This document shows, one piece after another, positions 10,571 through 25,469 of a DNA stretch of 64,000 bases. The notes under the pieces were generated by a model, which did no database searches, was not told the DNA's origin, and saw only the letters and a list, made by a program, of their open reading frames with translations. The position numbers and the translations under genes were made by a program. This DNA comes from Mactromeris polynyma (Eukaryota > Mollusca > Bivalvia > Venerida > Mactridae), in contig JASFXZ010000004.1 in the NCBI GenBank assembly GCA_032209605.1, positions 34,940,401 to 35,004,400 on the forward strand, read 5' to 3'. How positions within the stretch are numbered: the stretch's first letter is position 1; every line of letters starts with the position of its first letter.

Positions 10571-11611
10571 TACATTAGTTTTTAATGACATCCAGACAGA
10601 ATTATATGTGTTTAGTGTTGGTGAAGGATTTAGAACAAGAACAAAGAGAAAACAGAACATTAGACATAAAACAAATAAGTGTCCATTTCGGACTAGTGTA
10701 CATTAAGGTACATATATTGTGTAGTAAGCACTAAGTAGAGAACACGTCACTATCAGTAGTTTTTAAAGTTGACGTGTGAAACAAGTGCGCATCTTTTCTG
10801 GTTAAAATAAAGTCTTACATCAATTACCACAAACAAAGTGCACATGCGCCCAAACGCCAAAGGAGGCATGAACATACAAGTGAACAATTACCAAATCAAC
10901 ACGTACGCAATTCACAAACTAACAAAACAATCAAACTGTTTGATCTGCTGTCTGCCGTCTTTTCACAAGATAACACTACATAAACAGCAAACCAAATGTT
11001 AGATATTGTCGTTGATAAACCACTGAATTGAATTATTCAGCAACACGATGTTGCATTTCTTACATTTCGATGTATAATTTATATTGCATCCACTTACATA
11101 ATCTTTTTTATTGTTATGCTTTTACGCGAAGCTCACGAGTACTGGAAAACACATGATGACGTCTGTCTGATCTTTAGCGATTTTGTGTGAACATTATGTA
11201 TTGACGTCTGATACCTACTGGTGTTTGTCTGACATTTCATAAATTTTATGGACATAAAGTATCTTGTTGTTACATGTTTTTATTTCCGGTGTATATTTTG
11301 CTTCGGGTATAATATTTTAGGCTCATTTTGGTACAATTGTTTGACATTATTGTCCTAACATCATGTGGCATTCACTATAAAATATACATGAGTATTTTTA
11401 TACAATTATGTATTTAAGCGTGTGAACAGTCTCGGTTATATCGTGTTTTTCTAAATAGAAAGTCTGAACATAGTGTATATTTTCTTGGTATTAAAACTAT
11501 GAAATGTGTTGCCTTGCTACGTATGGCCATGTGTACATATCGTTATCCTGCATACGAAAGAAATTTCCAAAATATTCAGTCTTATATTAATTGAAAGTAT
11601 CAAATATATAT
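10571..11611. other. Spacer between the LINE and the 43-bp array
   Basis: AT-rich unique-looking DNA with no open frame of note. The last about 40 bases grade into the first diverged unit of the 43-bp array. Confidence 0.5.
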
Positions 11612-14600
11612 GGCATTTTACCGATCACAATTAATCGTTCCCATAATATATTTTACCGATAGCTTTATCACAACAAATCGTTCCCACAATGTATTTTACC
11701 GATAGCTTTATCACAATAAATAGTTCCCACAATGTATTTTACCGATAGCTTTATCACAACAAATAGTTCCCACAATGTATTTTACCGATAGCTTTATCAC
11801 AACAAATCGTTCCCACAATGTATTTTACCGATAGCTATAAAACAACAAATAGTTCCCACAATGTATTTTACCGATAGCATTATCACAACAAATCGTTCCC
11901 ACAATGTATTTTACCGATAGCTTTATCACAATAAATAGTTCCCACAATGTATTTTACCGATAGCTATAACACAACAAATAGTTCCCACAATGTATTTTAC
12001 CGATAGCTTTATCACAATAAATCGTTCCCACAATGTATTTTACCGATAGCTTTATCACAATAAATCGTTCCCACAATGTATTTTACCGATAGCTATAACA
12101 CAACAAATAGTTCCCACAATGTATTTTACCGATAGCTTTATCACAATAAATCGTTCCCACAATGTATTTTACCGATAGCTATAACACAACAAATAGTTCC
12201 CACAATGTATTTTACCGATAGCTTTATCACAATAAATCGTTCCCACAATGTATTTTACCGATAGCTATAACACAACAAATAGTTCCCACAATGTATTTTA
12301 CCGATAGCTATAACACAACAAATAGTTCCCACAATGTATTTTACCGATAGCTTTATCACAATAAATCGTTCCCACAATGTATTTTACCGATAGCTTTATC
12401 ACAATAAATCGTTCCCACAATGTATTTTACCGATAGCTTTATCACAATAAATCGTGCCCACAATGTTTTTTACCGATAGCTTTATCACAATAAATCGTTC
12501 CCACAATGTATTTTACCGATAGCTATAACACAACAAATAGTTCCCACAATGTATTTTACCGATAGCTATAACACAACAAATAGTTCCCACAATGTATTTT
12601 ACCGATAGCTTTATCACAATAAATTGTTCCCACAATGTATTTTACCGATAGCTTTATCACAATAAATAGTTCCCACAATGTATTTTACCGATAGCTTTAT
12701 CACAATAAATAGTTCCCACAATGTATTTTACCGATAGCTTTATCACAATAAATAGTTCTCACAATGTATTTTACCGATAGCTTTATCACAATAAATCGTT
12801 CCCACAATGTATTTTACCGATAGCTTTATCACAATAAATCGTTCCCACAATGTATTTTACCGATAGCTTTATCACAATAAATAGTTCACACAATGTATTT
12901 TACCGATAGCTTTATCACAATAAATAGTTCTCACAATGTATTTTACCGATAGCTTTATCACAATAAATCGTTCCAACAATGTATTTTACCGATAGCTATA
13001 ACACAACAAATAGTTCCCACAATGTATTTTACCGATAGCTTTATCACAATAAATCGTTCCCACAATGTATTTTACCGATAGCTATAACACAACAAATAGT
13101 TCCCACAATGTATTTTACCGATAGCTTTATCACAATAAATCGTTCCCACAATGTATTTTACCGATAGCTATAACACAACAAATAGTTCCCACAATGTATT
13201 TTACCGATAGCTATAACACAACAAATAGTTCCCACAATGTATTTTACCGATAGCTTTATCACAATAAATCGTTCCCACAATGTATTTTACCGATAGCTTT
13301 ATCACAATAAATCGTTCCCACAATGTATTTTACCGATAGCTTTATCACAATAAATCGTGCCCACAATGTTTTTTACCGATAGCTTTATCACAATAAATCG
13401 TTCCCACAATGTATTTTACCGATAGCTATAACACAACAAATAGTTCCCACAATGTATTTTACCGATAGCTATAACACAACAAATAGTTCCCACAATGTAT
13501 TTTACCGATAGCTTTATCACAATAAATTGTTCCCACAATGTATTTTACCGATAGCTTTATCACAATAAATAGTTCCCACAATGTATTTTACCGATAGCTT
13601 TATCACAATAAATAGTTCCCACAATGTATTTTACCGATAGCTTTATCACAATAAATAGTTCTCACAATGTATTTTACCGATAGCTTTATCACAATAAATC
13701 GTTCCCACAATGTATTTTACCGATAGCTTTATCACAATAAATCGTTCCCACAATGTATTTTACCGATAGCTTTATCACAATAAATAGTTCACACAATGTA
13801 TTTTACCGATAGCTTTATCACAATAAATAGTTCTCACAATGTATTTTACCGATAGCTTTATCACAATAAATCGTTCCAACAATGTATTTTACCGATAGCT
13901 ATAACACAACAAATAGTTCCCACAATGTATTTTACCGATAGCTTTATCACAACAAATCGTTCTCACAATGTATTTTACCGATAGCTTTATCACAATAAAT
14001 TGTTCCCACAATGTATTTTACCGATAGCTTTATCACAACAAATCGTGCCCACAATGTATTTTACCGATAGCTTTATCACAATAAATAGTTCCCACAATGT
14101 ATTTTACCGATAGCTTTATCACAATAAATCGTTCCCACAATGTTTTTTACCGATAGCTTTATCACAATAAATCGTTCCCACAATGTTTTTTACCGATAGC
14201 TTTATCACAATAAATCGTTCCCACAATGTATTTTACCGATAGCTTTATCACAATAAATCGTGCCCACAATGTTTTTTACCGATAGCTTTATCACAATAAA
14301 TCGTTCCCACAATGTATTTTACCGATAGCTATAACAAAACAAATAGTTCCCACAATGTATTTAACCGATAGCTATAACAAAACAAATAGTTCCCACAATG
14401 TATTTTACCGATAGCTTTATCACAATAAATCGTTCCCACAATGTATTTTACCGATAGCTTTATCACAATAAATCGTTCCCACAATGTATTTAACCGATAG
14501 CTATATCACAATAAATCGTGCGCACAATGTATTTTACCGATAGCTATAACAAAACAAATAGTTCCCACAATGTATTTTACCGATAGCTTTATCACAATAA

Positions 14601-17600
14601 ATCGTTCCCACAATGTATTTTACCGATAGCTTTATCACAATAAATCGTTCCCACAATGTATTTAACCGATAGCTATATCACAATAAATCGTGCCCACAAT
14701 GTTTTTTACCGATAGCTTTATCACAATAAATCGTTCCCACAATGTATTTTACCGATAGCTATAACAAAACAAATAGTTCCCACAATGTATTTTACCGATA
14801 GCTATAACAAAACAAATAGTTCCCACAATGTATTTTACCGATAGCTATAACAAAACAAATAGTTCCCACAATGTATTTTACCGATAGCTTTATCACAATA
14901 AATAGTTCCCACAATGTATTTTACCGATAGCTTTATCACAATAAATCGTTCCCACAATGTATTTTACCGATAGCTTTATCACAACAAATAGTTCCCACAA
15001 TGTATTTAACCGATAGCTTTATCACAATAAATCGTTCCCACAATGTATTTTACCGATAGCTATAACACAACAAATAGTTCCTACAATGTATTTTACCGAT
15101 AGCTTTATCACAATAAATCGTTCCCACAATGTTTTTTACCGATAGCTTAATCACAACAAATAGTTCCCACAATGTATTTTACCGATAGCTTTATCACAAT
15201 AAATCGTGCCCACAATGTTTTTTACCGATAGCTTTATCACAATAAATCGTTCCCACAATGTATTTTACCGATAGCTATAACACAACAAATAGTTCCCACA
15301 ATGTATTTTACCGATAGCTATAACACAACAAATAGTTCCCACAATGTATTTTACCGATAGCTTTATCACAATAAATTGTTCCCACAATGTATTTTACCGA
15401 TAGCTTTATCACAATAAATAGTTCCCACAATGTATTTTACCGATAGCTGTATCACAATAAATAGTTCCCACAATGTATTTTACCGATAGCTATAACACAA
15501 CAAATAGTGCCCACAATGTATTTTACCGATAGCTTTATCACAACAAATCGTTGTCACAATGTATTTTACCGATAGCTTTATCACAATAAATCGTTCCCAC
15601 AATGTTTTTTACCGATAGCTTTATCACAATAAATCGTTCCCACAATGTATTTTACCGATAGCTTTATCACAATAAATCGTGCCCACAATATTTTTTACCG
15701 ATAGCTTTATCACAATAAATCGTTACCACAATGTATTTACCGATAGCTATAACACAACAAATAGTTCCCACAATGTATTTTACCGATAGCTATAACACAA
15801 CAAATAGTTCCCACAATGTATTTTACCGATAGCTTTATCACAATAAATTGTTCCCACAATGTATTTTACCGATAGCTTTATCACAATAAATAGTTCCCAC
15901 AATGTATTTTACCGATAGCTTTATCACAATAAATAGTTCCCACAATGTATTTTACCGATAGCTTTATCACAATAAATAGTTCTCACAATGTATTTTACCG
16001 ATAGCTTTATCACAATAAATCGTTCCCACAATGTATTTTACCGATAGCTATAACACAACAAATAGTTCCCACAATGTATTTTACCGATAGCTTTATCACA
16101 ATAAATAGTTCCCACAATGTATTTTACCGATAGCTATAACACAACAAATAGTTCCCACAATGTATTTTACCGATAGCTATAACACAACAAATAGTTCCCA
16201 CAATGTATTTTACCGATAGCTATAACACAACAAATAGTTCCCACAATATATTTTACCGATATCTCAATAAATAGTTCCCACAATGTATTTTACCGATAGC
16301 TTTATCACAATAAATAGTTCCCACAATGTATTTTACTGATAGCTTTATCACAATAAATCGTTCCCACAATGTATTTTACCGATAGCTATAACACAACAAA
16401 TAGTTCCCACAATGTATTTTACTGATAGCTTTATCACAATAAATCGTTCCCACAATGTATTTTACCGATAGCTATAACACAACAAATAGTTCCCACAATG
16501 TATTTTACCGATAGCTATAACACAACAAATAGTTCCCACAATGTTTTTTACCGATAGCTATAACACAACAAATAGTTCCCACAATGTATTTTACCGATAG
16601 CTTTATCACAATAAATAGTTCCCACAATATATTTTACCGATAGCTATAACACAACAAATAGTTCCCACAATGTATTTTACCGATAGCTATAACACAACAA
16701 ATAGTTCCCACAATATATTTTACCGATATCTCAATAAATCGTTCTCACAATATATTTTACCGATATCTATATCTCAATAAATCGTTCTCACAATATATTT
16801 TACCGATATCTATATCTCAATAAATCGTTCTCACAATATATTTTACCGATATCTATATCTCAATAAATCGTTCTCACAATATATTTTACCGATAGCTATA
16901 ACACAACAAATAGTTCCCACAATGTATTTTACCGATAGCTTTATCACAACAAATAGTTCCCACAATGTATTTTACCGATAGCTATAACACAACAAATAGT
17001 TCCCACAATGTACTTTACCGATAGCTTTATCACAACAAATCGTTCCCACAATGTATTTTACCGATAGCTATAACAAAACAAATAGTTCCCACGATGTATT
17101 TCACCGATAGCTTTATCACAACAAATAGTTCACACAATGTATTTTACCGATAGCATAATCACAACAAATAGTTCCCACAATGTATTTTACCGATAGCTAT
17201 AACACAACAAATAGTTCCCACAATGTATTTTACCGATAGCTTTATCACAACAAATCGTTCTCACAATGTATTTTACCGATAGCTTTATCACAATAAATAG
17301 TTCCCACAATATATTTTACCGATATCTATATCTCAATAAATCGTTCTCACAATATATTTTACCGATAGCTATATCGCAATAAATCGTTCCTACAATATAT
17401 TTTCACAATAGCTATCTCATAATTAATCGTTCTCACAATATATTTTACCGATATCTATATCTCAATAAATCGTTCTCACAATATATTTTACCGATAGCTA
17501 TATCTCAATAAATCGTTCCTACAATATATTTTACCGATATCTATATCTCAATAAATCGTTCCTACAATATATTTTACCGATATCTATATCTCAATAAATC

Positions 17601-18130
17601 GTTCTCACAATATATTTTACCGATAGCTATCTCATAATTAATCGTTCTCACAATATATTTTCCCAATAGCTATCTCATAATTAATCGTTCTCACAATATA
17701 TTTTCCCAATAGCTATCTCATAATTAATCGTTCTCACAATATATTTTACTGATATCTATATCTCAATAAATCGTTCTTACAATATATTTTACCGATATCT
17801 ATATCTCAATAAATCGTTCTCACAATATATTTTCCCAATAGCTATATCGCAATAAATCGTTCCTACAATATATTTTCCCAATAGCTATCTCATAATTAAT
17901 CGTTCTCACAATATATTTTACCGATATCTATATCTCAATAAATCGTTCCTACAATATATTTTACCGATAGCTATATCGCAATAAATCGTTCCTACAATAT
18001 ATTTTCCCAATAGCTATCTCATAATTAATCGTTCTCACAATATATTTTACCGATATCTATATCTCAATAAATCGTTCTCACAATATATTTTACCGATAGC
18101 TATATCACAATAAATCGTTCCCACAATTAT
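11612..18130. repeat. 43-bp tandem array (about 151 units)
   Basis: This is the largest array of the window. The core is TTTTACCGATAGCT and units end in CCCACAATGTA. Two main variants interleave: CTTTATCACAATAAATCGTT and CTATAACACAACAAATAGTT. Marker variants (CGTGCCCACAATGTTTTTT, AAATTGTTCCC) recur at 12453/13356/15205 and 12621/13524/15373, giving offsets of 903 bp (21 units) and 1,849 bp (43 units). From about 16720 units change to an AT-richer form. 43 is not a multiple of three and the units contain stops, so there is no coding capacity. Confidence 0.99.
16720..18130. repeat. Diverged right-hand block of the 43-bp array
   Basis: Same 43-bp period, but units read CGATATCTATATCTCAATAA with TCTCACAATATATTTT, or CCCAATAGCTATCTCATAAT followed by TAATCGTTCTC. 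Two or three sub-variants alternate. A first return to the standard form occurs at 16890-17300, so the boundary is mosaic. The first units at the left edge of the whole array (11612-11660) share the TTAATCGTT and ATATATTTT features with this block. Confidence 0.9.
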
Positions 18131-19052
18131 ATTGTAAAACCAATAATGCTCTGTAATATTCCAAAGAGCTGAATTTACTTTAAGAATTAATATGCGTTGA
18201 ATTCTAAACAGGAAACATCTGTTGTTCAGGAATTAAAATAAAGTGCAATTGTTGTGTATTACATTTGCTAATTTCTTATTCGAACCATACGTATTCGAAT
18301 GGAACGAAGAATGGGAAATGAATGAGTCTTTGTGGAGAAATTTACGATGTCTGGTCATGTAAGACATTTCCTCCGGGCCATTGTTTTCCATTAAATACGA
18401 AGTAATGATTTTACATCTCGAAAAACAATAAGTATGTAATTACAAAACAAAAATTATATGATTTCTTCTGCTACAGGCACGTCATATTCTCGCATATTCG
18501 TTACATATACCATACAGTAACTGAATTAGTGGAACTTGTTTTTGCGAAAAGGGTGAAAACCTGTTGTGCTTTTGCCACAGATAATTTTATAATGTTTTGG
18601 AAAAGGATTACGCACTATGATTGTGTAGCTGAAAGTACAGTCTTAAATTACTTATTTTAGGAAAATAATCAGGAATGACGTAAGGACAACAAATAAAATT
18701 GAATAAGATTTAAGAATCATAGACAATAAAAACGATGCAAGGATGAAATAATATTGCGTTTTTACGAAATAAAAATAAAAGTGTAGCTCGAAAGTAAAAG
18801 TATGGAATGTCATTTTAGGTATAGAACTAACAGCTGAGAATGATTAATTAAACTAACTCATATGCGGAGGCGACGTCATAAAGTAAAGCTTAATGGTTCT
18901 CGACCTATATGAGGACCCTTTGTAAATGTAAAACTACGTACGAAAAAAAAACTTGGTTTTCTTCGCGTCATTTTGCATCAATTAGCTTGTGTTACTTGCT
19001 TTTCCGTTCACGTAAACTATCATTCAATGGCTCATCACACAGAATGCAATAA
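18131..19052. other. Unique-looking AT-rich spacer
   Basis: No open frame over 60 codons, no terminal repeats and no tandem structure seen. Confidence 0.5.
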
Positions 19053-19598
19053 TTAGTTATCATTATTGAACACCCAAAGTGATGTCTTAATACAGAACAA
19101 GACAGATTTGTGTAAGGTCCGGATTTTATATCGGCAGAAATCCATTGAGTTGAGTATGATTTGGCTTGTAAAGGCCGCCGTTACAATGATGAAAATCAAG
19201 ACGGCTGAGTCAGGTACATGTTTACTTATACTTGAAGCTCCTGGACAGGTTACGATCCCGTAAGGGCCAAGCCCTTTAGATCGCGCGGGTAATCGCATGG
19301 TATGCAGTGAAGGGTCCACAGTAAGTATTGACTTTTTCATTGGATCAGTTCGGGCGCCGTATAGCCCGTGGCTGACAATTGAGCATGTACAACTTACATG
19401 CTTCCGTTACATGAGACCTACGGATGGTACCGGATCCACAGGACTTGGGGAACCGTACGGGCATATGGTCCATGGGAAGTCCGTAGGCCGGTAGCTTCGT
19501 GTGGCCGAGGAATGGCACTGTTTCCTTTGCTTAAAACCCATGGGAAGGATTGATTCTGACCTTATATACAAACTCGGGCGCAGTAGTATGTTATGCAC
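19053..19598 (-). other. GC-richer block with coding-like frames on both strands (unknown)
   Basis: GC content rises visibly against the flanks at about 19190-19560. On the minus strand one frame is open from 19598 down to 19053 with a single TAA at 19407. It includes GLGPYGIVTCPGASSIS and then a hydrophobic stretch AVLIFIIVTAAFTSQIIL that could be a membrane segment. On the plus strand 19066-19494 is likewise one frame with one TAA (19261). An 8-bp inverted repeat CCTACGGA/TCCGTAGG sits at 19417 and 19480. I do not recognise a family. It may be a decayed exon, a retrocopy or part of a transposon; the true strand is uncertain. Confidence 0.3.
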
Positions 19599-22500
19599 AC
19601 ATGACCTTTACAAGAACAATAACACATATGATTTATAGTTTGGTTTCTCGGTGACGGATGTTATTGCTTAACATCATTACATGAAACAGTATTGTACAGT
19701 TGACCACAGTTTTGCAGTAAATGAGCGCAATCGACCCATGAGACAGAGAAAATGCAATTTGCTAAAAAAACACTGCGACAATGATTTCCCTTATCTATAC
19801 AACTGAATCATACGCTGTGCACCCGATAGTCAACCCTGAACTAAATCATAGAAACAGCTATTATAAAACAAAGGCACGACGAAATTCGGACTTGATGCTT
19901 CTTTATTTTTTTATCGCAGTTTTGGTTTAAATAATTAAAACTATGTGAAAGTTATTCAAAGCATTATATTAGAGAAATCAACGTATTTCGTAAAATATAA
20001 AAAAATCAATGGTTATCGCGCGGCATTGTTCTCCAATATGCGGCACTAGCAATGAGGCTACAGTGTCTCTTCACTGCTCTCAGGTGACTGTCGTTGCTTT
20101 AAACCATAGTTTAGAAAGCAATCATCGATAGTGTAGTATACTTGTGATTTATCATATGAGAACGTTTGGAAGGAAATACATGTCCAGTAGGTGAGATATT
20201 TTTGTCGTAATTATGTACTTATAAATTCTTAATAGATGTATACGTATATATTACTATGTTTTTGATAATATATACAGTAACGGATTACTGACAAACTTTG
20301 ATAAAATCTGTTTAAACTGTAGAATGTACTTGATGATAAACCTGCCTTGACATGTTCACATTTAGATGTCTAGAATATTACAGTATTAAAGCCAATTTTT
20401 TATTTGTAAAATCAGATATTGGGTATTTGTTACTAGATTGTCACTGATATCAAATTAGAAGTAAAGTTTATAAAATGACCATAGCTTTATGGTTATAAAT
20501 TGTTTGTCATTATATACTCAGTACATTTAAAAATGCACGGTTTTATACCAGCCTAATATTTGTAAACCGTAATTTTATTGCATTTGGAAGCTTTTTTTAT
20601 ATATAAGTATCCAGCAATCCTTTTCTAGTATCCCTAGTTAGTCCGGGCAACTTGGGTAAATCTGTTTTGTTCGTTTTTAAATGTACCGAGTATATAAGCA
20701 TGTGTCTATCAATGTAAGCTCTCGGTACAGTTTGTAACATTAAATGATTGTACATCTTAAATTTTATACAAAAAAATGCAAATAAATTGAAATAAAAATA
20801 CTTGGTACATGTTTCCCACCTGGCTGAAGTCTTGTCCGTATTACTTAAGAATTTGTAATACAAAGTCTTTACAAATGTAATAATTAAGAAACACGGCTTA
20901 TAAATATGCAGTTACTTCTACCGTTGTTATATTTAATAAATAGTATATTGGTTGATTTTCTTAATATATATTTAAAATATTATAATAATAATTGTGAAAT
21001 TCTTAACTCATCATAAGCTTAAGAATCCTTGAAAGTTGTGTTGCAACTAAATAAAAACAATGTTATTTGCAATATCGAAATGATAATTGGTATACGTTTC
21101 TATGACGATGCTTCACTCGTATACATTGAGTTGATTTTAAAGACTATTTTATATTTCATTCAACAAATATTGATTTCCTAACACATTGTCTGCCGGTTCC
21201 TTACGGTGACAAATTTCCCGCCCAGATTGTAAAGTACGTTCGTTTTATGATAACTGATAAAAAGCAGTTTAAAGTGTTTCGTTTCACATGTTAACACTTC
21301 ATATACCCTCTCATAGTGCTGAGGTTTTGAAAGTATACGTTATATCAATCATAAGCATTGTTTAAATTATGTATGTGCATTGCTCGTAAAATAAACCACT
21401 AGAACATGGAAGCCGTGAATGATTAATACCATATGTGCGATTTAACTCAAAAGATACGTGTATAAAACATAATGATAAAATGATCATATGTATTATACAA
21501 ACAGTCTAAGTCTACACTCGTTTTGTCCTATAGCTGAAATGATAGGAAAACAAATAATTCTGGCCAATGTTAGTAGTGCTGTACTTTGTAGAGACAATAA
21601 CCTGTAACCTGTACACGTCCAAAGTTTGTGACGAAGAACGTAAATACTTTTTTTAATCCCTATTTTGTAGAGAAACACATATACAATTGTTACGTCAATA
21701 CTGTCAACGTGACTTAACATTAATGTCACTTTGAAGATAAGTCTTTGATTTACTGAATATTAGTCTTAGATTTCGCTTCAAAGGATTATGAAATTTCCCA
21801 GATGTCGCGCCAGGAGTTCTGCTTAGTGTATAATTCTTGTACAGGCTTAGGCGTAAACACAAATATTTATGTTTCAGATTTCCCGACATTCCCTATGTTT
21901 TGCCCCGACCCTAGAATATTTGTTCGCGTGTTAACATGTTTTTATTTTCGGTAAAATTTCTTCTATTTTGGTAAAATTTCTTTATATAGAGTATTATATT
22001 CACATTGATTAAACATTATCAATGTTAAAAGGAAAAGGGATTTGTCTTTTAACATAAAATGTTTCATATTTGTAAATCTATCTTTAATTTGCTTCGCTTG
22101 AAAAATTACGACCTAGCTACCTTATTAAGTTGGGGTATGAAAAAACATATTGTTGTTAGACCTTAGAAAAAAGTTGAAAACTGCACACTTTGTTTCGAGT
22201 ATAAGTACAACTGTCATCTCGGCTTAAATGTTCAGATGGCTGTGTATTGATCTTATCAATGAAGCAGAAGGAAGGTTGTTGTAGAGCTCGAAATTTAACC
22301 ACACAGATAAAACATTGAACTGCGACTATATACAATGAATATTTGAAAGATAATCTGTGACTGGAGTTTTTGTGACACTGGTCATTCCAAGGATACTCTC
22401 CTATCTTCATTCACAAGTTATGTTCCGTTACATTTGTTATAATTAGTATTTACATGTGCGTATTAGTCTCCATGTCCTCTTGTGTCGTGGGGGTGGGGGC

Positions 22501-25469
22501 TGTTTGTTTGAGGCATTTCCCGGTCGACTTCTTCATTCATATTACAGTTTTAGATCAATTGTAGTAGTCGCAATGTGATCTACGCGTATAGTACATTTTG
22601 TGTTCCCGTTACATTTCAATTCTCGGTAATTCAAAAAACAGCAATCCATATTAAGTTTATTGTTATTATAACAACGTCACGTGATGTAATCCGATGCAAG
22701 AGTCACTAAAGAATGTCATTCATTCGACAAGGGATTGTATTTAGGATTTTTAGTGATGTACAGTTTGAAGACATCAACATTGATAGTAGCATCGTCGAAT
22801 ATATTATGTTTTATATTCCCTTATCACAATACAATAGGAATAATAAAACTGTTCAGTAAAGTTTAAGACAAACAATAAAAACCAAAAAACTGTGCCCTGT
22901 GGCAGAATATTCAGATCAAAAACAGCTGTAGCCCCGGATTTATTGTACAAATCTCATAAAATGCTACTGAAGTATTTCAAGTTGTTGCACACATAGAGAG
23001 TAGGGTTAAAGGAGAAGTGATGAAAGGGAAACATGGAGGGGGGAGAATGTGAAGAAGGAGGGACAAACGGGGGAACGGACACTATACACGGACTATGTAT
23101 AGGATGCAACGTATTCTAGTAATACTTATAAGCAGCAACCTATCACGAGCATTCACGTTACCATAACCAACAGCTATATCACCTTACGTGTCAGACAATG
23201 TACATGGCATTGTTAACAAGCTTCGCTAAACGTTGTCGTTTCGTTGAGAAAATATGACTGCAATAATGAACCGTTTTTGGATTGTAGAGAGAATAAGCCG
23301 CTCAAATAGTGGGCAGCTTTTTCGAACCGTGGTGCTGACATTCTGAATGTTTCGCGGAAATTTTTGTGCGAATGTTAAAGCGTTCTGCAAGGTACTTCAC
23401 TAAGAATCTAGGAGGACAAGCTCATAATGTTATAGGTCCTATATTTATTTGAAAGAGAGAATAAGTTAAGGGAACGCCACTCACATAAGACAAATACGTA
23501 AACATATAGTACGGTATTATTTCAAATAGTGTTTGATAGTTGAGGAATGTCATGTAAGAAATATAAATCGAATAGTTGAAAATTATAATTATGAATTTAC
23601 TGTAATTCAAATTAGTTCAAATTTCATGATATATAACGCATAGCATAATATGATTCACATCAATGTTTGAAAAGTAAGAGTGGATATTTAAGTAAGGACA
23701 GCATAAATGATAAGTCAGAATGTAATGTGTGTTCGGAACTTTCTAACCCCGAATTATACCACCAATGCTTTGATTCTACACCTGTGATTCCCTTCTACAT
23801 CTATCTATCATATAGTGCGAGTATTTGAATATTGTTCACTTAAAACCGTTTTTCATTACATATGATATAGTGAAGCTATGTCGCATTATACACCTGTTTT
23901 ATTCTATGTTTGTGTATTCTGGAGATTGTCCAAGCCTATTACTGTTTCCTCTCCGAACGACGAAGCAAGATTGTATCTGTGTTGTAATAATTTAGTTCAT
24001 CAATACGGCGACAGCATCACACGTCTCTGGTGTACGGCAATACTCTTGTGTCTCGTGTATAAATGTCCAGCTCATACAAACGTCCTCTGGGTGATTTTAT
24101 ATTAATTAATTTTGATATACTACCGTTATATTCCATTTAGTGATCCGACTGATAAACACTGTATTAATTATGCATTCGTGTTGATGTTCATTGCAGTCAT
24201 ATGTCGGAAAGCTATTGTCCCCAAACACATTCTTATCTGGCATTCGTTTACGGCCAGCATTTCATAGAAGTCTGAAACGATCTTTCAAAATACTACTGCT
24301 TGTATAAGAATTATTTACGTCCTACTTTTCTTGTAACGAGTATAATTATGTTCAATTAAATACCTTACTGTTTATATTTAAATAACAAGGTGAAAAGGAT
24401 TCAGAAATATGTTTTGTGTCTTACATTGTAAAACTGAAGTGGTTCAAATGCAAGAGTGGTTTAATATTCAATCACCGTTTATTTGTTGATTCATTTTAAT
24501 TAGTCAGTTCCTGTTGATGATTGTTTTAATACTATAGTAATTATGTTACAATATGAAGATGTGTTTTGAATTCAGATGTTTTCCCATGTTTTAATCTCAG
24601 TTCTCCGCTGGAATTTCTCTCATTCTGATACAGTACCCTACTTATCAATGGATATACTTATCGTAAGCTCTGATGGTCATTTACCCTGGATGCCAATGGT
24701 TTGATTCTCTCCACAAAGCGTTGTCTCCATGTATGACACCACTACTATACTCATTGGGGGTAATTTCGGAATCATTCAAATAAAATATGTTGATCTTAGC
24801 TGTTTGGACCACTTCCCTTTGTTTGTGTGTTATTTGGCGTACGTTATATGTAAGACAATGCTAACATGTCATATTATTTTGTCTATCACCCTTCTATTTG
24901 TGTCCGTATGTATGTATGTCTGTATGTTCCCCACCGTCTGTCGTCTTGTAAACATTGAAGGTTTACGGGTTAATGACATTTGGGTTAGGGGCTTTATTGT
25001 TTCTGTTTTCTATCTATATGCCACATACAATCACTTACATAGGATGTAACTTTTAAATTGGTAAACATACCAGCGTCAATGTCATTTAGAACCGCGTAAT
25101 ATCACATTCTTAATTGCAATGAAGAACATCATGTCGCAACTGATTCCACTGATATGCACGTGATTGGCATAATAGCAATTACCGATGACAAATTCCTCAT
25201 TTCAGAGGTTTTTGGTATTACAGAGACAAAATCACTACTTGTGACTGCAAGTAACCGGAATGTTGAAACAAGCCAGTCAATTATGGCACAATGTATTGAA
25301 AATTTAAGTGAAATAGCAAATAACTAATGTGGTTTCTTTGCACAATGAATGCCCTTAATATGATTTGCACATTTTGATAACAGAGCGAGGCAGCATTAGA
25401 GTGAACGCATCCCTATACAAATAGCTGGGATGCTTAAATAATTAAAACATCGGCGCAAAATAAACCTAA
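19599..25469. other. Long AT-rich region without recognised genes
   Basis: Only scattered frames of 60-106 codons without family resemblance, probably chance. Small features: a GTGGGGGTGGGGG run near 22487, a purine-rich tract at 22995-23080, and TATGTATGTCTGTATG near 24907. A real intron or intergenic region would look like this. Confidence 0.5.
22995..23080 (+). other. Purine-rich, G-rich tract
   Basis: About 85 bases of almost unbroken A/G on the plus strand with several GGG/GGGG runs (for example GGAGGGGGGAGAATG), unlike the AT-rich surroundings. It could form triplex or quadruplex structures. No gene association can be shown. Confidence 0.5.

Noticed and set aside
11612..18130. CRISPR-like or replication-origin iterons
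   Set aside because: A continuous 43-bp satellite of 151 units without spacers; no replication protein gene or plasmid features nearby.
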